Numbered from the stretch's first letter, positions 31,971 to 41,003 are shown. The stretch is 64,000 nt of DNA from Parvibaculum lavamentivorans DS-1 (GCF_000017565.1 NC_009719.1:1612001-1676000), one strand, 5' to 3'. Notes: a model not told the origin generated them from the letters alone. A program made the numbers and translations.

Positions 31971-31991
31971 GTTGCAAGCGGTTGCATCCGG
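31971..31991. promoter_or_regulatory. GTTGCA-doublet motif between divergent genes
   Basis: Two TTGCA half-sites in direct orientation, GTTGCAAGCGG then TTGCATCCGG, in the spacer between the 2OG oxygenase-like and TIGR03032-like genes. A near-identical arrangement (GTTGCAGCGG then GTTGCATTATCCGG) stands upstream of the GNAT gene at 40160-40183. Possible binding site of one shared regulator; no regulator is identified. Confidence 0.35.
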
Positions 31992-32079
31992 CGCGGCGCC
32001 GTCCTCTCGATTCTTATGCCGATGCGGCCGCCGGGCGGCGGTGTTTCATATCCAAACAGGAAGCAATTTTTCAGAGGAG

Positions 32080-33243
32080 ATGCAGGTGGGGACGGACAAG
32101 CCGGAAAAGAAAGCGACGAAGCAGAAAGCATCCGCGAAGCCGGAAGAAAAGGCGCCGGAAAAGCAAGGCGTGCAGATTTCCTGTTCGCGCGGCCTCAGCT
32201 CATGGATGGAGCGCACCAATCTCAGCTTTGGTTTCACCTCCTATCAGAGCGGCAGGCTCTATCTGATCGGCCGCCTGCCAAAGGGCCGCGTCAGCTTTCA
32301 CGAGCGTCACTTCCTTCATGCGATGGGCGTCGCCGCCACGCCGCAGCGTCTCTATCTCGCCACGCAGTATCAGATATGGCGGCTGGAAAACGTGCTTCGC
32401 CCCGGCCAGCTATCCGACGGGTTCGATCGCAACTTCGTGCCGCGCAACGCGCAGACGACAGGCGATCTCGACGCGCATGAAATCGGCGTCGAGAAAAGCG
32501 GCCGCGTCATTTTCGTCAACACTAAATATTCCTGCCTCTCCGCCTTCAGCCTGACGCACAGCTTCAAGCCCTTGTGGAAGCCACCCTTCATTTCCCGCCT
32601 CGCGCCGGAAGACAGGTGCCATTTGAACGGGCTGGCGATGGAGGAGGGCGAGGCCGCCTACGTCACCGCCGTCTGCAAGAGCGACATCATCACCGGCTGG
32701 CGCGACAGGCGTGCTTCCGGCGGTTGCATCATGGATGTGCGCAGCAATGCGATGGTGACGGAGGACCTCTCCATGCCGCATTCGCCGCGTGTCCATAATG
32801 GCCAGCTCTGGGTGCTCGACAGCGGGCGCGGCCGGCTTTGCCGCGTCGACAGGCAGACCGGAAAGCCGGAGCCCGTCGCCTTCCTCCCCGGCTTTGCACG
32901 CGGCCTCGCGTTCCACGGGCATTACGCGTTGATCGGATTGTCCCTGCCGCGCGACGGCAGCTTCTCCGGCCTTGAGCTCGACAGCGAACTGGCGAAGCGC
33001 GACGCGGAGCCATGGTGCGGTGTGCAGGTCGTGGATCTGCGAAATGGCGACATCGTGGAGTGGATCAGGCTCAGCGGCGATGTGCGCGAACTCTTCGATG
33101 TCTTCGTGCTGCCGGGCGTCAAATGCCCGAAGGCGACAGGGCTCCTCGACGGTTCGATCCGCAGCGAGATCTCCATCGAAAACGGCGCGCCCGCCATCGC
33201 CCGCGAAGAAAAGCCCGTAGCCGTCGCGGCGGCGGGCGCGTGA
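32080..33243 (+). CDS. TIGR03032-like protein of unknown function
   Basis: A 387-residue protein of a conserved family without assigned function. The first 30 residues are Lys/Glu/Ala-rich and probably disordered. The rest looks like a beta-propeller-type repeat protein: WRLENVLRPGQ, DLDAHEIGVEKSGRVIFVNTKYSCLS, CHLNGLAMEEG, MPHSPRVHNGQLWVLDSGRG and FARGLAFHGHYALIGLS. These recurring Gly-His/hydrophobic blades resemble the family. It has no signal peptide. ATG 32080 is directly preceded by AGAGGAG with no spacer; GTG 32086 has better spacing and would shorten the protein by two residues. Divergent from the oxygenase-like gene. Confidence 0.8.
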   Translation: MQVGTDKPEKKATKQKASAKPEEKAPEKQGVQISCSRGLSSWMERTNLSFGFTSYQSGRLYLIGRLPKGRVSFHERHFLHAMGVAATPQRLYLATQYQIWRLENVLRPGQLSDGFDRNFVPRNAQTTGDLDAHEIGVEKSGRVIFVNTKYSCLSAFSLTHSFKPLWKPPFISRLAPEDRCHLNGLAMEEGEAAYVTAVCKSDIITGWRDRRASGGCIMDVRSNAMVTEDLSMPHSPRVHNGQLWVLDSGRGRLCRVDRQTGKPEPVAFLPGFARGLAFHGHYALIGLSLPRDGSFSGLELDSELAKRDAEPWCGVQVVDLRNGDIVEWIRLSGDVRELFDVFVLPGVKCPKATGLLDGSIRSEISIENGAPAIAREEKPVAVAAAGA

Positions 33244-33249
33244 TTCCGG

Positions 33250-33283
33250 TGCGCGGGCGGTTCTTTTTCCCGCCGCCCGCGCA
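33250..33283 (+). terminator. GC hairpin after TIGR03032-like gene
   Basis: An 11-bp perfect inverted repeat (TGCGCGGGCGG 33250-33260 / CCGCCCGCGCA 33273-33283) 7 bases beyond the stop. No U-run follows on the plus strand, so it may be a pause or stability hairpin rather than an intrinsic terminator. Confidence 0.45.
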
Positions 33284-33332
33284 AACGGATTCATCCGCTT
33301 CCAGTGCCAGATTGAATCAATCGTAACGAGTC

Positions 33333-33418
33333 GCTAACCGCTCTGCTGGCGCCGCTTCCGTCTTTTCCGCGGAAAGCATGGGTTAGCGCAGGACGCCGCA
33401 GAAAACGTCTCGTTTTCT
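33333..33418. promoter_or_regulatory. cluster of palindromes upstream of the autotransporter
   Basis: Three symmetric elements lie 110-195 bases before the start: GCTAACC (33333-33339) with GGTTAGC (33381-33387); a perfect 12-bp palindrome TTTCCGCGGAAA (33364-33375) between them; and AGAAAACG / CGTTTTCT (33400-33407 / 33411-33418) with a 3-base loop. They could be operator sites or leader RNA structure; no known regulator consensus is recognised. Confidence 0.4.
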
Positions 33419-33526
33419 CTCCGGTTTGGCATAAAACATCGCGCCTTTTTGGCTGCAACTCCGGTGGAGCGTTTTCCGGCCCACGCGCAGTCTGTGCCCC
33501 GAATTATATCTCCTTGGGGGCTCCAC

Positions 33527-36500
33527 ATGACGACGCGACATTCGAAAAACATCACCGGCACAACCGGCGCCATCGACAGCAGCCTGCTCGGTTCCGCCTA
33601 CAGCTATTATGGCGGCGTCGTGCAAACGGCCCATTCATCCGGCAAGACGGCGAGCGGCGTAAAACGCGTCTTCGCCGCCGCCATGCTGTCCGGCGCTTCG
33701 GTGCTTGCGGTCGGCATAGCGGGCACGGGAAATGCGGCGGCGGGAACTTGCGTCGGCCCGATCAACGAAACCTATACCTGCGCCGGCACGTTCGACGACA
33801 CGATCGAATATGATTCCGGCGTCGACGACGTCACGCTGGTGCTGGGGCCCGGCTCCTTCATCGACACGACGGAGAACACCTCCGAGCACGATCACGACAA
33901 TGCCGGCATCGTCGTTGTCGGTGAAAGCGATATGGCCATCGTCAATAACGGCTCGATCTTCACCGGCGACAATACGACCTGGGTCGAGACCGATGAGGAG
34001 TACGGCTACTACGCCTATCTCGGCGACGGACATCACGGTATTGCCGCCTATTCGAATTGGGACGACGCGGCTGTAGAGAACACCGCGTTCGGCACCATCG
34101 TTACCACGTCGTCCGAGTCGCATGGCATGGTCGCCGAAGCCCTGGAAGGGTCCGCGTCGGCGGACAATGCAGGCCTCATCGGGACGAGCGGCGAAGACTC
34201 CCACGGCATCTCCGCTACCGCGAAATACAGTGTCGATGTCGTGAACAGCGGCACGATCACGACAGACGGTACCTATTCCCACGGTATTTGGGCCGCGCTC
34301 GACAGCGAATACGGCTATGGCAGCTTCGGCGGCATTATTGAAATTTCCAATAGCGGCAGCATCGAAACCTCCGGCGAAAGTGCGAGCGGTATTTCGGCGA
34401 ATGCTGAAGAGGGTGATGTCGAGATCGCGAACAGCGGTTCGATCGTCACCGAAGGTGATGAAGCGCTCGGCATCTGGGCCCATGGCGACGATGTGGATGT
34501 CGTCAATACGGCAGACGGCTCCATCGTGACCTATGGAGCAGACGCTCACGGCGTCTACATCTTCGGCGACACCGTCTCGCTCTCCAATGCGGGCACGATT
34601 GAGACCTATGGCGAGGACGCCCATGCAGTGGTCGCCTATTCCGGCGGCATCGACACCACCACAATCGTCAATACCGGCCTGATCCAGGCGACCGGCGAGG
34701 AAGCGGATGCAATCCGCGCCAGCGGCCCGACGGTGCGCATTACAAACGATGTCATCGAGGAAGACGAAGAAGTCGTCGATTATGGCGTCATCCGGTCGGA
34801 AGACGGCGCCGCCATTCATGTCACTGAAGCGGACGATGCGCGCCTCTACAATAATGGCGCCATCTACGGCAATGTGAGCATCGAGACCGACGAATACGGC
34901 TATGCCGTCAATACGGGGTCGATCTCCTCCGATCGCAAGTGGAAAGCGGCTCTCGCCATCGATGCCGAGGAAGGCGATGTCGTCGTCGTCAATGATGGCG
35001 ACATCGAAGCCTCCGGCCGCAAGGCCAAGGGCGTCGAGCTCGAAGGCTATGACGTCACTCTCACGAATACCGGCAGCATCGAGACCTGGGGGAGCGACGG
35101 CCATGCTGTCGATCTCGAAGGCGATGAAGAATATGGCGAGGTAACGCTCAACAATTCCGGCTTGATCCAGGCGTCGGGCGAAGAGGCGGATGCCGTCCGC
35201 GCCTCGGGCGAAACGGTCCGCATCACCAACCAGGCGGTTCTGGTTCCGGGTGAGACGGATGCCTATGACACGACGATTTACGGCATCATCCGCTCGGAAG
35301 ACGGCGCCGCCATTCGCGTCGACGAGAGCGACGTCGTCTATGTCGTCAATGACGGTTTCATCTACAGCAATATCAGCATCGAAGCCGATGATTACGCCTA
35401 TGTGAGCAATGCCGGATCGGTCTCCTCCGATCGCAGGTGGAAGGCGGCTGTCTCGGCCGATGTCGAGGAAGGAAATGCCGTTATCGTCAATGATGGCGAG
35501 ATCGTCACCACGGCGTCGCGCGCCGCGGGCATCGAGGTCGATGTCGAGCTGGGCGATGCCTATGTCGTCAACAGCGGTACGATCACGACAGGGTCCCTTG
35601 AAGAGGGCGAGCCGGAAGGCGGCTGGCGCTCGCATGGCATCGACGTCTTCGCCGAGGATACCGTTCTCGTTCTCAATACGGGCGATGTGACGACCTATGG
35701 CCACAAGGCGAAGGGTATCAGGATCGAGACGCAGGAAGGCACGGCAGCCGGCGTCAATTCAGGCACCATCGACACCTGGGGCGAAGATTCCACAGGTCTC
35801 ATCGTAACCGCCACCAGCCGGGAACATTACGACGGCTACAGCTACTTCGATATTTCGGGCATCGCGCTCGCCGGCAATATCGGTTCCGTCGAAACGCGGG
35901 GCGACGATGCCATGGGCGTCGTGGCCGTCGCGGAGGGTAATTTCGCGGCAGCCCTTAACGTGCTGGGCGGATCGATCTCGACATCGGGCGACGATGCCCA
36001 CGGTCTGGTCGCGGTGTCCGGCTTCGAAAGCGTCGAAGATGCGCTCGAAGGCAGCGAATACAGCGAAGGCGGCGAAGGCAGCTACGCCATCGCCGTGAAC
36101 GGCTTGCCGCCGCAGCTCCTTGCCGGCTTCAGCGGGATCGGAACCGAAATGGGCTCCGGCGTCCTGGGCGAGATTGCGGATGTGCTGGCGGAAGCTCTTC
36201 CCGAAGGCGAATATGATCCCGCGGATTTCCGTTCCACCATCGTCACCACAGGCGACGGCGCTATCGGTGTCCTCGCGGTATCGAGCAATGGCGGCGCTGT
36301 CGCCGGTAACCTCTATGGCGACGTCGTTACGGGCGTCCTCCATGAGGAGGGCTACTCGGTGGGTGGCGATCACGCCTATGGCGTTGCCGCGATGTCGGTT
36401 GACGAGGGCGGTGCGATCGCTTTCAACGCGTACAACGCGTCCATCGTCACCAACGGCGCCTATGCGCATGGTCTTCTCGCGATCAGCGAAGACGGCGATG

Positions 36501-39187
36501 CCATGGCGATGAACAAATACGCATCGAGCATCGTCACCAACGGCCTCGGCGCGGTCGGTATCCGCGTCTGGACGGATGGCGAAAGCGACGAGTACAGCTC
36601 CGCCGATGCCCTTGTCTGGAATGTCGGTTCCTCGGTCACCACTTACGGCCAGGGCGCCCAGGGCATCGTCGCCTTCTCGGAAGAGGGCGATGTTACTGTG
36701 GCCAATGCGCCGATGACGATTGGCGAAGGGGAGGATGAGGAAATCCTCGCCGGCCTGATCGAGACCCATGGCGATGAAGCCGATGGCATCTGGGCTTCCG
36801 GCGAGAGCGATGTCGATGTCTATAACAGCGGCTCCATCATCACCCATGGTGAAGGTGCCAATGGCATCTCTGCTTCCGGGGATGAGGTCGACATAGACAA
36901 TAGCGGCACCATCCAGACGAGCGGCGACGAGGCTTTCGGCGTCGATATGCGAGGCTGGTCCGTCTCGCTCGACAATTCCGGCACGATCTCGACATCCGGC
37001 AAATATGCCCATGCCGTTGTCGGGGACTCCTATAGCGATCTGACGACGACCGTCTACAACTCCGGCACCATCGAGGCGACGGGCAAATATGCCAATGCCG
37101 TCCGCGTTTCCGGCCCGACGGTTCATGTCACCAACACGGAAGACGGCGTCATCTCGTCCGGCGACGTGGCGATCTACGCCTTCGAGACCAAATATGCCTC
37201 GATCGCGAACCATGGCGAGGTCGAAGGCAGCATCCATGTCTCGGCCTACGATTATGAGGACTTTGCCTCCACCTATATCGTCAACACCGGCAGCGTGTCG
37301 GGCGACATCGACACGTCATTCGGCGAGAGCGACGACATCATCATCGTCGATGGCGGCACGGTCGGCGGCGCCATCTTCACCGGTGACGGCGAAGACGAGG
37401 TGACGATCTCCGGCACCGGCGTCTCCATCGCCAAGGGTATTCATGGCGACGGCGAAGGCGACCTGCATGTCCTCTTCGAACAGGACGATACCGTCACCTT
37501 CAGCGACGGCATCGAAGGCTATGCCATCTCGAATGCCCATTTTGTCGGCTTCTCCAGCGGCACCACGGTCTTCGACGGCGTGAACATCCACACCGAGGAA
37601 GGCGAAATCCTGGTCGGCGAGGATGCAACGCTCGCCACCACGATCGAGAACGCCTTCGCTTTCGCGGACGAAACGTCGGTCCTCGGCCGCCTCAAGGTCG
37701 TCGCTGGCAGCAGCTTCGGCTTCTCGGGCGATGTTGTCTTCGACGAGGGCGGCACCTTCGAAACGGGCCTCACCGGCGATGGTGCCGGCGTCGTCACGGG
37801 CGACACGGTTCGCTTCGCCAGCGGCTCGACCATTCATGTGGATGCCGGAGCAGGCTTCACTGAGACGGTCGGCAGCGATTTCCTGATCGCCTCTTCAGAG
37901 AGCGAGAGCGGCGTCACCGATGACGGTGCGTCCGTCACCGACAACCTCATCCTCTTCAAGTTCCTGAAGGTGATGAACGGCGATGTGGTGAGCGAAGGGG
38001 CGGCCGACGAACTCTTCCTCAGGATCGAGGTGGAGGAAACCGCGTTCGATCTCGAAACGGAAGCCAAGGGAACCGGCAACCTTCTCAGCGTCGCCTCCGC
38101 GCTCGACGTCTATATCGAGACGCAGCCGCTCGACAACCCGCTCGTGCAGTATCTGCTGCAGTTCGAAACGGAAGAAGAGCAGCTCGCCGCTCTCCTCAAG
38201 GTCATCAAGGATACGGTGCCCGACGAGAGCAACGCTTCGGCCGGCGCCACCATCGCCTCGACCGATCTCATCTACGACATGATCATGGACCGTCTCAGCG
38301 GTGGCGGCTTCGTGGTCGCGGATGGCGGCATGACGGGCCTCTCCGCCGGTGACGCGGTTCTCGGCGGCGACGGCAACTGGGCGCTCTGGGGCCGGGTCGG
38401 CGGCTCCAAGGCCTCCTTCACGCCAAGCGGCGTCAACGGCTTCGACGCCGATAGCTGGGGCGTCAGCCTCGGCCTCGACGGCGAAGTGGCGCCCGCGCTC
38501 AGGCTCGGCTTCGGCGGCTTCTACATCGCCTCCGACGTTGAGGAAAACGGCGCCGGTGCAAACTCGACCAACGACATCGCCGGCTACGGCTTCACCACCT
38601 ATATGAGCTGGCGTCCGGGGGCCTGGTATGTGAACGGCGCGCTCGGCTACGGCATGAACACCTATGACAGCCGGCGGACATCGCTCGGCAGCGTCAATAC
38701 GGCCGATTACGACGGTACGCAGTTCGTCGCCCGCGCCGAAGCCGGTTACATGATCGTCTCCGGCCAGTGGGATCTCACCCCCAATGTCGGCCTGCGCTAC
38801 AACAGGGTGGATATCGACGGCTACGCCGAAACGGGTCCGCTGCCGATCAGCGTCAACTCGCAGACGGTGGACTCGCTCCGTGCGGTGGCAGGCGTCAATG
38901 CCCGCTACACCATGCCGCTCGATGGCGGCGGCAAGCTCATCCCCGAGTTCGGCGTCAAGCTCCTCGGCGAGCTCGCGGATCCCGATGGCGCCATTACCGG
39001 CCAGATCGTCGGCGGCGGCGTCTTCGTCACGCAAACGACCCCGCGCGACGACATCTCCTACGGCGTCGGTACCGGCATCACCTACGAAGCCTCCGACAAG
39101 TTCAGCATTCGCGTCACCTATGATGGCGAATTCCAGAGCGACTACGACGAACAGGCACTCTCGGCGGCGATCCGCTGGGCGTTCTGA
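33527..39187 (+). CDS. very large autotransporter with repetitive acidic passenger
   Basis: An 1886-residue type Va autotransporter. An extended signal region (residues 1-72) has its hydrophobic core at 48-66 and a likely cut near GNAAAG. The passenger, about residues 73-1610, is built of many roughly 20-22-residue units of the pattern NSGxIxTxGxxAxGIxA, poor in Lys/Arg and rich in Asp/Glu/Gly/Ser, as in beta-helix adhesins. Residues about 1616-1886 are the outer-membrane beta-barrel (GNWALWGRVGGSKASF onward) ending in IRWAF with a terminal Phe for BAM recognition. ATG 33527 has TTGGGGG upstream; a longer frame from 33449 would precede the signal. Adhesion or aggregation is likely; ligand unknown. 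A strong terminator follows. Confidence 0.9.
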   Translation: MTTRHSKNITGTTGAIDSSLLGSAYSYYGGVVQTAHSSGKTASGVKRVFAAAMLSGASVLAVGIAGTGNAAAGTCVGPINETYTCAGTFDDTIEYDSGVDDVTLVLGPGSFIDTTENTSEHDHDNAGIVVVGESDMAIVNNGSIFTGDNTTWVETDEEYGYYAYLGDGHHGIAAYSNWDDAAVENTAFGTIVTTSSESHGMVAEALEGSASADNAGLIGTSGEDSHGISATAKYSVDVVNSGTITTDGTYSHGIWAALDSEYGYGSFGGIIEISNSGSIETSGESASGISANAEEGDVEIANSGSIVTEGDEALGIWAHGDDVDVVNTADGSIVTYGADAHGVYIFGDTVSLSNAGTIETYGEDAHAVVAYSGGIDTTTIVNTGLIQATGEEADAIRASGPTVRITNDVIEEDEEVVDYGVIRSEDGAAIHVTEADDARLYNNGAIYGNVSIETDEYGYAVNTGSISSDRKWKAALAIDAEEGDVVVVNDGDIEASGRKAKGVELEGYDVTLTNTGSIETWGSDGHAVDLEGDEEYGEVTLNNSGLIQASGEEADAVRASGETVRITNQAVLVPGETDAYDTTIYGIIRSEDGAAIRVDESDVVYVVNDGFIYSNISIEADDYAYVSNAGSVSSDRRWKAAVSADVEEGNAVIVNDGEIVTTASRAAGIEVDVELGDAYVVNSGTITTGSLEEGEPEGGWRSHGIDVFAEDTVLVLNTGDVTTYGHKAKGIRIETQEGTAAGVNSGTIDTWGEDSTGLIVTATSREHYDGYSYFDISGIALAGNIGSVETRGDDAMGVVAVAEGNFAAALNVLGGSISTSGDDAHGLVAVSGFESVEDALEGSEYSEGGEGSYAIAVNGLPPQLLAGFSGIGTEMGSGVLGEIADVLAEALPEGEYDPADFRSTIVTTGDGAIGVLAVSSNGGAVAGNLYGDVVTGVLHEEGYSVGGDHAYGVAAMSVDEGGAIAFNAYNASIVTNGAYAHGLLAISEDGDAMAMNKYASSIVTNGLGAVGIRVWTDGESDEYSSADALVWNVGSSVTTYGQGAQGIVAFSEEGDVTVANAPMTIGEGEDEEILAGLIETHGDEADGIWASGESDVDVYNSGSIITHGEGANGISASGDEVDIDNSGTIQTSGDEAFGVDMRGWSVSLDNSGTISTSGKYAHAVVGDSYSDLTTTVYNSGTIEATGKYANAVRVSGPTVHVTNTEDGVISSGDVAIYAFETKYASIANHGEVEGSIHVSAYDYEDFASTYIVNTGSVSGDIDTSFGESDDIIIVDGGTVGGAIFTGDGEDEVTISGTGVSIAKGIHGDGEGDLHVLFEQDDTVTFSDGIEGYAISNAHFVGFSSGTTVFDGVNIHTEEGEILVGEDATLATTIENAFAFADETSVLGRLKVVAGSSFGFSGDVVFDEGGTFETGLTGDGAGVVTGDTVRFASGSTIHVDAGAGFTETVGSDFLIASSESESGVTDDGASVTDNLILFKFLKVMNGDVVSEGAADELFLRIEVEETAFDLETEAKGTGNLLSVASALDVYIETQPLDNPLVQYLLQFETEEEQLAALLKVIKDTVPDESNASAGATIASTDLIYDMIMDRLSGGGFVVADGGMTGLSAGDAVLGGDGNWALWGRVGGSKASFTPSGVNGFDADSWGVSLGLDGEVAPALRLGFGGFYIASDVEENGAGANSTNDIAGYGFTTYMSWRPGAWYVNGALGYGMNTYDSRRTSLGSVNTADYDGTQFVARAEAGYMIVSGQWDLTPNVGLRYNRVDIDGYAETGPLPISVNSQTVDSLRAVAGVNARYTMPLDGGGKLIPEFGVKLLGELADPDGAITGQIVGGGVFVTQTTPRDDISYGVGTGITYEASDKFSIRVTYDGEFQSDYDEQALSAAIRWAF
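34665..34996 (+). repeat. long internal repeat of autotransporter passenger, copy 1
   Basis: Codes for a block that starts GLIQATGEEADAIRASG, runs through VIRSEDGAAIHV and TGSISSDRKWKAAL, and ends VVVNDGDIEASG. The same order of elements recurs in copy 2 about 480 bases downstream, so it is a duplication above the level of the short beta-helix repeat. Confidence 0.75.
35146..35492 (+). repeat. long internal repeat of autotransporter passenger, copy 2
   Basis: Second copy: GLIQASGEEADAVRASG, IIRSEDGAAIRV, AGSVSSDRRWKAAV, VIVNDGEIVTT. A third, more diverged copy can be followed around 37050-37320 (GTIEATGKYANAVRVSG, then TGSVSGDI). Confidence 0.75.
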
Positions 39188-39232
39188 CCTCCTGAAGAAG
39201 ACGACCCTCGCACACTAACCTCCTCAAACTTG

Positions 39233-39266
39233 TGGCGCCCCGGAAATTTCCGGGGCGCCATTTTCT
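39233..39266 (+). terminator. rho-independent terminator of the autotransporter gene
   Basis: A perfect 14-bp palindrome (TGGCGCCCCGGAAA / TTTCCGGGGCGCCA, 39233-39260) followed by TTTTCTTT, 45 bases past the stop codon. Confidence 0.93.
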
Positions 39267-39294
39267 TTCGGCCTTTGCTGCGGAGAGCTGAAGG

Positions 39295-39564
39295 TCAGCG
39301 CGGCAGTTCGGCGTAGGTGAGCGGCTGTCCGGTCGCGAGGTCGACACAGGGCGCCGGGCCGCTCGTGCTGGCGCGGCAGAGGAAGAGCGTGCCGTCGCGT
39401 TCGATCCAGACGCCGCCTTGCGGATTGGCGACGATGCCGCGTCCGGGCGCGGTGAGCGCCGTCACCACAATGGCGATGGCGACAAGCGTTCCCGCCGCGA
39501 GCACGGCATAGGAACGGTGGAGGCTGCTGCTGTCCTCGCGGGAGCCGATGGTGACGTTGCTCAT
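39295..39564 (-). CDS. small single-span membrane protein, unknown function
   Basis: An 89-residue product from ATG 39564. One hydrophobic segment lies at about residues 20-40 (VLAAGTLVAIAIVVTALTA). The extracytoplasmic part has two Cys (LFLCRAS and PCVDLATG) that could form a disulfide. No family recognised. It overlaps the upstream GNAT-like gene by 4 bases (ATGA), so the two are probably co-translated. Confidence 0.7.
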   Translation of the reverse strand: MSNVTIGSREDSSSLHRSYAVLAAGTLVAIAIVVTALTAPGRGIVANPQGGVWIERDGTLFLCRASTSGPAPCVDLATGQPLTYAELPR

Positions 39565-40100
39565 ACTGCTTTCTTTCCTGTTTTCGATTGTTCGTTTTCT
39601 GCGTGCAGGCGGACGGGATAACCCTCCGTCAGCGGCAGGTGGTTGAACCAGACGACGCGCACCTGAAAGCCTTCCGGCGTATAGCCGATCAGGGTCAGGC
39701 CCGATTCGCCGATGGGGTAATGGCCGAGTTTCGGCGACTGGTAGATCGCCGCCATGCCGGCGAGGCCCGCCTGCGGATGGGCGATCGACCATTCCTCCAG
39801 CAGGTCCCGGCACCGCGATGCAAGGCCGATGGCAACGTCCTGCTGCTCATAGTCTGGCCGCGTGAAGACGCGCAGAAAGCCGAAGCGCTTGTTGCGGAGC
39901 GGCGGATAGGGGCGGATGTCGATTGTCGACACGCCGATCATCCTGTCGCCGTCAAAAGCGGCGCAGCAGATTTCCTTCGCCCGCGCCTCGGGCGTAACGC
40001 CATGCGGCAGCGCGCCATATTCGTGCCACAGCGCCGCCGCCGCCGCCTCGAGGGCGGTGTCGTTCTTCTTCCAGCCCGGTGCATACCGGATGTTGTTCAT
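39561..40100 (-). CDS. GNAT-like acetyltransferase domain protein
   Basis: A 179-residue protein with a weak GNAT-type pattern: AAFDGDRMIGVSTIDIRPYPPLRNKRFGFLRVFTRP (central strands) and QQDVAIGLASRCRDLLEEWS (helix after the acetyl-CoA loop). There is no clean Q/RxxGxG/A loop, so activity is uncertain. ATG 40100 has GGGGAAGGG 6 bases upstream (40107-40115), and that element can be sequestered in a hairpin. An upstream start at 40136 would lie inside the hairpin region. Operon with the small membrane protein. Confidence 0.65.
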   Translation of the reverse strand: MNNIRYAPGWKKNDTALEAAAAALWHEYGALPHGVTPEARAKEICCAAFDGDRMIGVSTIDIRPYPPLRNKRFGFLRVFTRPDYEQQDVAIGLASRCRDLLEEWSIAHPQAGLAGMAAIYQSPKLGHYPIGESGLTLIGYTPEGFQVRVVWFNHLPLTEGYPVRLHAENEQSKTGKKAV

Positions 40101-40105
40101 GATGA

Positions 40106-40191
40106 GCCCTTCCCCTGGTTGCAATGCATGCCGCAACGGCGCCGACTCGAATATCGGCCGTTGCAGCGGGTTGCATTATCCGGGGAAGGGC
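40106..40191 (-). promoter_or_regulatory. leader hairpin that pairs with the Shine-Dalgarno of the GNAT-like gene
   Basis: GCCCTTCCCC (40106-40115) is a perfect 10-bp complement of GGGGAAGGGC (40182-40191), with an inner 8-bp perfect stem GCAACGGC (40133-40140) / GCCGTTGC (40157-40164). On the minus-strand mRNA the outer stem covers the GGGGAAGGG ribosome-binding site of the gene starting at 40100. Looks like a translational switch; trigger unknown. Confidence 0.5.
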
Positions 40192-40250
40192 CATGCGGCC
40201 GCGAGCGGGGATCGAACCCTTTTGGATGGATCGCCGTTCGCGGCGCGGCA

Positions 40251-41003
40251 TCAGCCCTTGTTCGGGTGTCTGATCGCTTCGATCAGGTCCATGGGCAGCG
40301 GGAAGACGATGGTGTTGGTGCGGTCGCCGGCTATGTCGTGCAGCGCCGAAAAATAGCGAAGCTGCATCGCGCGCGGATCGCCGGCGAGAATGCGTCCCGC
40401 CTCCACCAGCTTTTCGGCCGCCTGCTGCTCGCCTTCCGAGTTGATGATCTTGGCGCGGCGGATACGTTCGGCTTCCGCCTGCTTCGCAATGGCGCGGATC
40501 ATGCTCTCGTCGATATCGACATGCTTGATCTCGACATTCGCCACCTTGATGCCCCAGGCATCCGTCTGCTCGTCGAGGATCGACTGAATGTCGGCGTTCA
40601 GCTTGTCGCGTTCGGCCAGCATTTCGTCGAGTTCGTGCTTGCCGAGCACGGAACGCAGCGTCGTCTGCGCCAGCTGGCTCGTCGCCGTGAGGTAATCCTC
40701 GACATTCAGGATCGCCTTTTGCGGATCGACGATGCGGAAGTAAAGCACCGCGTTCACTTTCACCGACACATTGTCGCGCGAGATCACGTCCTGCGTCGGC
40801 ACGTCCTCGACAAAGGTACGCAAATCCACCCGTACCATCTGCTGGATAATCGGAATGAGGATGATGAGCCCCGGCCCCTTCACATTGGTAAAGCGGCCCA
40901 GTGTGAAGACGACGCCGCGTTCATATTCCCGGAGCACCCGGATCGCGGAGAACAGGAAGGCGATAATGAGGATCGCCGGCAGGAGGTAAAATGTCAGTCC
41001 CAT
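40251..41003 (-). CDS. slipin/stomatin-like SPFH-domain protein
   Basis: A 250-residue membrane-associated SPFH protein. It has one N-terminal membrane segment ([21 protein letters not shown]), then the stomatin core: [55 protein letters not shown] and the coiled-coil [15 protein letters not shown]. It oligomerises on the membrane and partners NfeD proteases. ATG 41003 has AAGGAAAG upstream. It follows the NfeD gene by 80 bases, the conserved nfeD-slipin pairing. Confidence 0.95.
   Translation of the reverse strand: MGLTFYLLPAILIIAFLFSAIRVLREYERGVVFTLGRFTNVKGPGLIILIPIIQQMVRVDLRTFVEDVPTQDVISRDNVSVKVNAVLYFRIVDPQKAILNVEDYLTATSQLAQTTLRSVLGKHELDEMLAERDKLNADIQSILDEQTDAWGIKVANVEIKHVDIDESMIRAIAKQAEAERIRRAKIINSEGEQQAAEKLVEAGRILAGDPRAMQLRYFSALHDIAGDRTNTIVFPLPMDLIEAIRHPNKG

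Noticed and set aside
33635-37237. Two long frames antisense to the autotransporter
   Set aside because: They mirror the passenger repeats and carry no signal, start site or motif of their own.
40195-40245. tRNA-like 3' end on the minus strand (GGGTTCGATCCCCGC)
   Set aside because: Only a T-loop-like string; the T stem does not pair fully and no acceptor partner, D-arm or anticodon arm precedes it.
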